Source of the DNA: Microbacterium aurantiacum
GTDB lineage: Bacteria; Actinomycetota; Actinomycetes; Actinomycetales; Microbacteriaceae
Direction of reading: 5' to 3'
DNA length: 64,000 nt
NCBI RefSeq assembly: GCF_021654035.1
Contig: NZ_JAJPDW010000003.1
Span: forward strand, 275,141-339,140
Shown here: piece after piece, positions 54,228 through 64,000 of the stretch
How positions within the stretch are numbered: the first letter of the stretch is position 1
Layout of the letters: each line of letters opens with the position of its first letter
Notes under the pieces: generated by a model
Databases searched by the model: none
Told to the model about the DNA's origin: nothing
Seen by the model: only the letters and a program-made list of their open reading frames with translations
Translations under genes and position numbers: made by a program

Positions 54228-55381
54228 GCGTCACCGCACCCCGAGGGTTCGAGGCGGCCGGTGTCGCCGCGGGTTTGAAGTCCACCGGCGCGAAAGACGT
54301 GGCGGTCGTGGTCAATCGTGGTCCGCTGAAGGTCGGCGCCGCGGTGTTCACATCCAACCGCGCCAAGGCGAATCCCATCCTCTGGTCGCAGCAGGCGATC
54401 GCCGACGGCGTCGTCGAGGCTGTCGTGCTCAATTCCGGTGGCGCGAACTGCTTCACGGGCAGCTTCGGCTTCCAGACCACGCACCAGACTGCGGAGAAGG
54501 CCGCCGAGCTGCTCGGCGTCGGTGCCGGCGATGTCCAGGTGTGCTCGACCGGTCTGATCGGCACGGGTGACGAGGTCTTCCGCGCGAAGGTCCTCGCCGG
54601 GACGGAGGCCGCGATCGCCGGCCTCGACCGCGACGGCGGGGTCGCGGCATCCGAGGCGATCATGACCACCGACTCCCGGGCCAAGCGCGCCGTCCACGAG
54701 GGTGCGGGCTGGGCGATCGGCGGAATGGCGAAGGGTGCGGGCATGCTCGCGCCGGGGCTGGCCACGATGCTCGTGGTGCTCACCACCGACGCGGTGCTGG
54801 ACTCCGCGCAGGCGGATGCGGCGCTGCGCACGGCGACCCGACGCAGCTTCGACCGTCTCGACTCGGACGGCTGCATGTCGACCAACGACCAGGTGACCCT
54901 GCTTGTGAGCGGAGCGAGCGGCGTCACCCCTAGCCCGGACGAGTTCACCGCCGCCCTCGCTGCGGTGTGCCTCGACCTCGCGGAGCAGCTGCAGGGGGAT
55001 GCCGAGGGTGCCGCCCACGACATCACCATCGAGGTGCGCCACGCCGCCTCCGAGGACGACGCGGTCGAGGTGGGGCGCTCGGTCGCCCGCAACAACCTCT
55101 TCAAGGCCGCGATCTTCGGCAACGACCCTAACTGGGGCCGCGTGCTCGCCGCGATCGGAACGACCGATGCGACCTTCGACCCCTACGACGTGGACGTCTG
55201 GATGAACGGCGTGCGCGTGTGCACCGCGGGCGGACCCGACCGTCCTCGCGAGGACGTCGACCTCACCCCGCGCGCGACCGACATCGTGATCGACCTCAAG
55301 GTCGGCGACGAGACCGCGACCATCCTCACCAACGACCTCACGCACGACTACGTCCACGAGAACAGCGCGTACTCCTCATGA
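54224..55381 (+). CDS. argJ: Glutamate N-acetyltransferase/amino-acid acetyltransferase
   Basis: 385 aa Ntn-hydrolase. It recycles the acetyl group from N-acetylornithine to glutamate, so ArgE is not required. The self-cleavage site lies at LATML, where Thr181 becomes the N-terminal nucleophile of the beta chain. Other motifs are KSTGAKDV near the start and NDPNWGR near the end. The GTG start overlaps argC. Confidence 0.96.
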   Translation: MSVTAPRGFEAAGVAAGLKSTGAKDVAVVVNRGPLKVGAAVFTSNRAKANPILWSQQAIADGVVEAVVLNSGGANCFTGSFGFQTTHQTAEKAAELLGVGAGDVQVCSTGLIGTGDEVFRAKVLAGTEAAIAGLDRDGGVAASEAIMTTDSRAKRAVHEGAGWAIGGMAKGAGMLAPGLATMLVVLTTDAVLDSAQADAALRTATRRSFDRLDSDGCMSTNDQVTLLVSGASGVTPSPDEFTAALAAVCLDLAEQLQGDAEGAAHDITIEVRHAASEDDAVEVGRSVARNNLFKAAIFGNDPNWGRVLAAIGTTDATFDPYDVDVWMNGVRVCTAGGPDRPREDVDLTPRATDIVIDLKVGDETATILTNDLTHDYVHENSAYSS

Positions 55382-56273
55382 CCGATCTCCAAGACACCGA
55401 TCCCGCCGAGGCGAGCGCACGCGCGACGACCCTCATCGAATCCCTTCCGTGGCTGCGTCGCTTCCGCGACCAGATCGTGGTGGTCAAGTACGGCGGCAAC
55501 GCCATGGTGAGCGAAGAGCTCCAGGACGCCTTCGCCGCCGACATCGCCTACCTCCGCTACGTCGGCGTCAAGCCCGTCGTCGTGCACGGCGGTGGACCGC
55601 AGATCTCCTCGATGCTGGATCGCCTGGCGATCCCGAGCGAGTTCAAGGGCGGCTACCGCGTGACCTCGACCGAGGCGATCAGCGTCGTGCGCATGGTCCT
55701 GACCGGTCAGATCAACCCGCAGCTGGTCGGGAAGATCAACGCGCACGGTCCCGTGGCCACGGGGCTGTCGGGCGAGGACGCCGGGCTCTTCGGCGGACGG
55801 CGTCGCGGCGTCGTGATCGAGGGGGTCGAGCACGACCTCGGTCGTGTCGGCGACGTGGTGGAGGTCGATCCGCGCCCGATCCACGATCAGCTCGATGCCG
55901 GTCGCATCCCGGTCGTCTCGAGCATCGCCCCCGATCTCGACCACCCGGGGCACTCGCTGAACGTCAACGCGGATGCGGCGGCATCGGCCCTCGCGGTGGC
56001 ACTCGGTGCGGCGAAGCTCGTCGTCCTCACCGACGTCCCCGGGCTCTACGCCGACTGGCCGCGCCGCGACTCGCTGGTCTCGCACCTGACCTCGACCGAG
56101 CTGACGGCGATGATGCCGCGGCTGGAATCGGGCATGATCCCGAAGATGACGGCGTGTCTGGAAGCGGTCGAGGGGGGCGTCGAGACCGCCGCCATCATCG
56201 ACGGCCGGGTGCCGCACTCGGTTCTGGTGGAGCTGTTCACCAGCAAGGGAATCGGAACAGAGGTGGTGCGCGG

Positions 56274-56277
<4 letters not shown>
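55378..56277 (+). CDS. argB: Acetylglutamate kinase
   Basis: 299 aa amino-acid kinase fold. VVKYGGNAM binds ATP phosphate, [13 protein letters not shown] follows, and the C-terminal [16 protein letters not shown] contains the catalytic Lys region. It is commonly the arginine-feedback point; the N-terminal helix ([16 protein letters not shown]) characteristic of hexameric, arginine-inhibited kinases is present, which predicts feedback inhibition. Confidence 0.97.
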
Positions 56278-60957
<4,680 letters not shown>

Positions 60958-60963
60958 GTGAGA

Positions 60964-61009
60964 ATCAGTGATTAGCTGATATTTCTCGAATATCAGCGAT
61001 AAACTGATG
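60964..61009. repeat. Tandem ATCAG-N7-CTGAT palindromes, putative operator of satD-like gene
   Basis: Two copies, 60964-60980 and 60993-61009, begin 29 bp apart and share the pattern ATCAG-YGATWAR-CTGAT. Between them GCTGATATT (60975-60983) and AATATCAGC (60989-60997) are perfectly inverted around 5 nt. The block is strikingly AT-rich and covers the promoter (-10 TAAACT, 61000-61005). Confidence 0.75.
61000..61005 (+). promoter_or_regulatory. -10 box of satD-like gene (leaderless arrangement)
   Basis: TAAACT is 6 nt before the ATG at 61012 and inside the downstream palindrome, so a bound protein would block transcription. Confidence 0.5.
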
Positions 61010-61011
61010 AT

Positions 61012-61656
61012 ATGCCCGTCGTTCTGACCGCCGACATCGTCGGCTCGCGCCGTCTGCCCGACCGTGCCGGTGCGCAGCGCGCGATCGAGGACACGATCGC
61101 GCGGGTGTCCGCGGAGATCCCGGATGCGGTGGCCGCGCCGATCGCGACGACCACCGGTGATGAGCTCCAGGGCGAGCTGGTGTCGGTCGAGGCGGCCCTG
61201 TCGTTCACGCTGCTCGTCCGGCTCGCGCTCCCCGAGGGGGTCGACCTGCGCTTCGGGATCGGCGTCGGCGACACGGTGCGTGTGCCGTCCGCCGGCGGTG
61301 ACATCGCCGAGGGGTCGGCCTGGTGGGCGGCCCGCGAAGCGATCGACGCCGTCGATGCCCGCGCGCGCCGGGCCGTCCCGAGCGCGCGGACGGCGATCGC
61401 GGCCGCCCCCTCGGAGTCGCCCTCCGTCCACCAGGTGATCCGGATGGCGTCGGCATACCTGCTCGCGCGCGACGAAGTGGTCACGGCGATGTCGGACCGT
61501 GCCCGTCGCCTGACCTTCGGTCGATGCGTGGGCAGGACGCAAAGAGAGTTGGCGGGGGAGGAATCGATCACGCAATCGGCGGTGTCGCAAGCCCTTGCCG
61601 CAGCGGGATCTGCGTCCCTCGTGGAGGGCTACCGGCGGCTGCGCACAGGGTGGTGA
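61012..61656 (+). CDS. SatD family protein with C-terminal helix-turn-helix
   Basis: 214 aa. The start VVLTADIVGSRRLPDRAGAQRAIE and the segment ATTTGDELQGELVSVEAAL are those of the SatD family, first named from a Streptococcus mutans acid-tolerance/secretion locus. The domain resembles a nucleotide-cyclase-like fold in its N-terminal half. The C-terminal 50 residues (GRTQRELAGEESITQSAVSQALAAAG) read as a helix-turn-helix, so it may bind the two palindromes directly upstream and control itself. Function otherwise unknown. Confidence 0.8.
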   Translation: MPVVLTADIVGSRRLPDRAGAQRAIEDTIARVSAEIPDAVAAPIATTTGDELQGELVSVEAALSFTLLVRLALPEGVDLRFGIGVGDTVRVPSAGGDIAEGSAWWAAREAIDAVDARARRAVPSARTAIAAAPSESPSVHQVIRMASAYLLARDEVVTAMSDRARRLTFGRCVGRTQRELAGEESITQSAVSQALAAAGSASLVEGYRRLRTGW

Positions 61657-61657
61657 T

Positions 61658-62257
61658 TCACCACATCGCGAGCCGGATCAGCGCGCCGACGACGCTCGCC
61701 CAGAGGAGGCTGGCCAGGGTGCCGATGATGAAGCGTTCGCGCGCTTCGGCCGCCGCGAGCTCGGAGAAGCGACCGATGCCCTTCACGGCGACGACGACGG
61801 CGATCGCCTCCGGATAGCCGGCGATCACGGCGATGACCACCGCCAGTCGCTCCAGATAGCCGATCGTCGTCCCCCCGCGGAGCAGGGCGACGGCATCCGG
61901 CTCGTCCTGCGCGCCGTCGGCCCGGGGCGGGGCGACGAGGATGCCGCCGTCCCGCGTCTCGCGGACGCGTCCGCCGGTCGCCAGCTCCAGCACCTGCCGG
62001 GTGATCGGGTTGCCGCCCACCACGGCCACGGCCACGGCGAGGAGTGCGAGCATCGCGCCCATGAGCGTCGGGACGCCGACGGGGGAGACGGCGACCACCA
62101 CGGTCGCCGAGACGACGAGCCCCGTGGCGACCGCGAGCGGCACCGTCGACGGGCGGCGCAGCGAGACCACGCAGAGCGCGAGGGCCGTCGCGAGGGCGAG
62201 GAAGACCAGGATCGACACGGCGGCCATCCACAGCGGCTCGGGCAGGAAGAGGGCCAT
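61658..62257 (-). CDS. Membrane protein convergent with satD-like gene
   Basis: 199 aa with about five membrane helices (about 10-32, 38-58, 62-82, 133-155 and 176-197) and a cytoplasmic loop at 92-130. The C-terminus ERFIIGTLASLLWASVVGALIRLA is a repeated feature of actinobacterial proteins encoded beside SatD. The stop is 2 nt from the satD stop. I know no function. Start ATG 62257 lies before the first helix. Confidence 0.78.
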   Translation of the reverse strand: MALFLPEPLWMAAVSILVFLALATALALCVVSLRRPSTVPLAVATGLVVSATVVVAVSPVGVPTLMGAMLALLAVAVAVVGGNPITRQVLELATGGRVRETRDGGILVAPPRADGAQDEPDAVALLRGGTTIGYLERLAVVIAVIAGYPEAIAVVVAVKGIGRFSELAAAEARERFIIGTLASLLWASVVGALIRLAMW

Positions 62258-62310
62258 GGGGGCAGTGTGCCACCGACCGCGGACGGCGCAGGGTCGCCGC
62301 GCCCCGCTGA

Positions 62311-62316
62311 TAGCGT
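62311..62316 (+). promoter_or_regulatory. -10 box of tyrS (leaderless arrangement)
   Basis: TAGCGT is 7 nt before the GTG at 62324; an in-frame GTG at 62315 overlaps it and is disfavoured. Confidence 0.5.
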
Positions 62317-62323
62317 GGAAAGC

Positions 62324-63658
62324 GTGTCTGAAACCGTCGTGAGCGCCCTCGCGCCCGCCAACGACCCGACGTTCGACAACGTCTGGGATGAGCTGGTGTG
62401 GCGTGGCCTGGTGCATGTGTCCACAGATCAGGAGGCGCTGCGCGCCCTTCTCGGCGGGGATCCGATCACGTATTACTGCGGCTTCGATCCGACCGCCCCG
62501 AGCCTGCATCTCGGGAACCTCGTGCAGCTCCTGGTGATGCGTCGTCTCCAGCTCGCGGGCCACCGTCCTCTCGGGCTCGTCGGAGGATCGACGGGTCTGA
62601 TCGGCGATCCGCGACCGTCTTCGGAGCGCACGCTCAACACGCGCGAGACCGTCGAGGAGTGGGTGAGCTCCCTGCGTGCCCAGGTGGAGCGGTTCCTGAG
62701 CTTCGAGGGCGACAATGCCGCGCGCATCGTCAACAACCTCGACTGGACGGCCCCGCTGTCCGCGATCGACTTCCTCCGGGAGGTCGGGAAGCACTACCGC
62801 GTCGGGACGATGCTCAAGAAGGACGCGGTGGCGGCACGCCTGAACTCCGATGCGGGCATCAGCTACACCGAGTTCAGCTACCAGATCCTGCAGGGAATGG
62901 ACTTCCTCGAACTGCACCGCGCCTACGGCTGCGTCCTGCAGACGGGGGGCAGTGACCAATGGGGCAACCTCACCAGCGGGACGGATCTGATCCACCGCGT
63001 GGAGGGCGTGTCGGTGCACGCGATCGGCACGCCGCTGATCACGAACAGCGACGGCACGAAGTTCGGCAAGAGCGAGGGCAACGCGGTCTGGCTGGACGCC
63101 CGCATGTGCAGCCCGTACCGGATGTACCAGTTCTGGCTCAACACCGATGACGCGGACGTGATCTCGCGCCTGAAGATCTTCACGTTCCTCACGCGCGAGG
63201 AGATCGTCGCCTACGAACGCGCGGTCGCGGACGAGCCCTTCCGGAGGGCGGCGCAGAAGCGTCTCGCGCTCGAGGTCACCGCTTTCGTGCACGGAGAGGA
63301 TGCCGCGCGGTCGGTGATCGCCGCGTCGGAGGCTCTGTTCGGTCGAGGAGATCTGACGGCGCTCGATGCGGACGTGCTCCGCTCGGCGCTGGAGGAACTG
63401 CCCCACGCGACGGTGTCGCCCGGGACGACGGTCGTGCAGGCGCTCGTGCAGGCCGGACTGGTCTCGAGCATGGGCGAAGCGCGGCGCGCGATCACCCAGG
63501 GGGGAGTCTCCGTCGACGGCGAGAAGGTCACGTCCGAGGACGCGGTGATCATCGCGTCCTTGCCCGGCGACGCCGCGGTCCTCCGTCGCGGGAAGAAGAC
63601 TCTCGCCGGCGTCTTCGTCCGCGGAAATCCGGGCGACACGCCCGGGATGGACGCGTGA
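62324..63658 (+). CDS. tyrS: Tyrosine-tRNA ligase
   Basis: 444 aa class I synthetase. The HIGH-equivalent is PSLHLGNL, the tyrosine-binding region is YTEFSYQILQGMDF and the KMSKS-equivalent is KFGKSEGN. A C-terminal S4 RNA-binding domain (about 375-430, SSMGEARRAITQGGVSVDGEKV) binds tRNA. It is the TyrRS form usual in actinobacteria. It has no T-box or leader. It is followed directly by rRNA operon promoters. Confidence 0.97.
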   Translation: MSETVVSALAPANDPTFDNVWDELVWRGLVHVSTDQEALRALLGGDPITYYCGFDPTAPSLHLGNLVQLLVMRRLQLAGHRPLGLVGGSTGLIGDPRPSSERTLNTRETVEEWVSSLRAQVERFLSFEGDNAARIVNNLDWTAPLSAIDFLREVGKHYRVGTMLKKDAVAARLNSDAGISYTEFSYQILQGMDFLELHRAYGCVLQTGGSDQWGNLTSGTDLIHRVEGVSVHAIGTPLITNSDGTKFGKSEGNAVWLDARMCSPYRMYQFWLNTDDADVISRLKIFTFLTREEIVAYERAVADEPFRRAAQKRLALEVTAFVHGEDAARSVIAASEALFGRGDLTALDADVLRSALEELPHATVSPGTTVVQALVQAGLVSSMGEARRAITQGGVSVDGEKVTSEDAVIIASLPGDAAVLRRGKKTLAGVFVRGNPGDTPGMDA

Positions 63659-63659
63659 T

Positions 63660-63688
63660 TTGCCGGGTCGCCGGATCCCACGTAAGTT
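63660..63688 (+). promoter_or_regulatory. Upstream rRNA promoter candidate, TTGCCG-N17-TAAGTT
   Basis: TTGCCG (63660-63665) starts 2 nt after the tyrS stop and TAAGTT (63683-63688) follows after exactly 17 nt, in an AT-rich patch. It has the same spacing as the downstream promoter 112 bp later. Confidence 0.5.
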
Positions 63689-63771
63689 ATTACTTGTTCG
63701 CCCCACAGGGAAGAGCGAAGGCCGAAAGGCCCGGCCCCCTCAAGCGGTAGAGCATCCCCCTCCTCCAGATC

Positions 63772-63800
63772 TTGCCACTTCGGTGGCGTGTGTGTAGGAT
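63772..63800 (+). promoter_or_regulatory. Main rRNA promoter, TTGCCA-N17-TAGGAT
   Basis: TTGCCA (63772-63777) and TAGGAT (63795-63800) are 17 nt apart. A perfect palindrome GCCAC-TTCG-GTGGC (63774-63787) overlaps the -35 and the spacer. The transcript would enter the boxA region below. Confidence 0.75.
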
Positions 63801-64000
63801 GGGGAGCCGGTTCACACGGACCGAGTCAGGGACCACTGTTCCATCTTTGGAGCGAAGCGCCGACTCGTTGTATGTGATCGGAACAAGAGAAGCTGCTTCA
63901 TGGTGACGACCGAGAGGTCCGATCGTGAACGCATCCGATCCTTGAGAACTCAACAGCGTGCACTTGTCAAATGCCAAATTATCCTCGTCGGTCTTCGGAC
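63801..64000 (+). promoter_or_regulatory. rRNA operon 5' leader with boxA-like antiterminator, runs off window
   Basis: No protein-coding sequence is supported from 63659 to the window end. TTGAGAACTCAACAGCGTG (63942-63960) is the actinobacterial rRNA antitermination/processing element usually found shortly upstream of 16S or 23S genes, followed by the AT-rich TTGTCAAATGCCAAATTATCC. The 16S gene itself is expected just beyond base 64000. Confidence 0.75.

Noticed and set aside
61624..61660. Terminator between satD-like gene and the convergent membrane protein
   Set aside because: Only 1-2 nt separate the stops and no convincing stem lies at the junction.
63740..63830. tRNA-like segment with AGCGGTAGAGCA (D-arm-like) and GGTTCACACGG (T-arm-like)
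   Set aside because: No acceptor stem closes it, the anticodon arm is missing and the rRNA promoter lies inside it; the resemblance is local only.

Overview
This is a 64-kb stretch of a high-GC actinobacterial chromosome. The gene set and order (pgsA-cinA-clgR-DUF3046-recA-recX, lexA divergent from a LysM gene, PriA in place of HisA, RNase J beside dapA) and protein motifs point to Microbacteriaceae, most probably Microbacterium or a close relative; this is inferred from gene content, as no rRNA is present to type it. The window is core-genome DNA: I see no insertion sequence, prophage, CRISPR array, tRNA or integrase. Coding density is about 95 per cent, many cistrons overlap by 4 nt (ATGA/GTGA), and the few gaps carry regulatory RNA or promoter structure.

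Layout. 1-3434: end of a GT4 glycosyltransferase, then pnp behind a structured leader of the Actino-pnp type. 3594-6602: aldo/keto reductase, histidine phosphatase, dapB and a TPR membrane protein. 6738-12377: an accessory-looking module in which two paralogous lipoproteins bracket a membrane-fusion protein/ABC ATPase/FtsX permease trio. 12378-14751 (minus strand): TIGR01777 protein, OsmC protein, DUF4395 and thioredoxin-like protein. 14828-20203: thyA-folA, an SDR, dapA-rnj and a GNAT. 20264-26706: ftsK, pgsA, cinA, clgR, DUF3046, recA, recX. 26768-32001: an ABC-2 exporter, then miaB-miaA-dapF. 31831-38333: methyltransferase (minus), hflX (plus), then S9 peptidase, a membrane protein and lexA (minus). 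38611-42921: SOS-type LysM gene, hisC-hisB-hisH-priA and an SseB-like protein. 42928-44980: DUF1844 (minus) and the infC-rpmI-rplT translation operon. 44980-49280: SpoU/TrmH methyltransferase and the glutamate uptake operon gluABCD. 49322-60957: pheST, then argC-J-B-D-F, a membrane acyltransferase-like gene and argH. 61012-63658: satD-type gene, a membrane protein (minus) and tyrS. The window ends inside the promoter/leader region of an rRNA operon.

How the parts work together. DapA, DapB and DapF supply diaminopimelate/lysine; ArgC-J-B-D-F-H make arginine except for the ArgG step, which is not here; HisC, HisB, HisH and PriA are four steps of histidine synthesis. RecA, RecX, LexA and the LysM division-inhibitor candidate form a DNA-damage circuit with recognisable LexA boxes at recA and between lexA and the LysM gene. 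PNPase and RNase J are RNA-turnover enzymes.

Most interesting. (1) A roughly 240-nt infC leader in which a 10-nt element is exactly complementary to the infC ribosome-binding site and overlaps a 9-nt match to an upstream element, so two exclusive folds are possible in front of an AUC start codon. (2) Two identical-spacing palindromes (ATCAG-N7-CTGAT) over the promoter of a satD-like gene. (3) A 27-codon, Arg-rich, apparently leaderless mini-ORF ahead of the arginine operon. (4) A perfect 14-bp TGGGAGCGCTCCCA palindrome ahead of one of the paired lipoproteins. (5) About 18 genes with a -10 hexamer 6 to 10 nt before the start codon, implying widespread leaderless transcription. (6) An aldo/keto reductase whose catalytic Asp and His appear exchanged.
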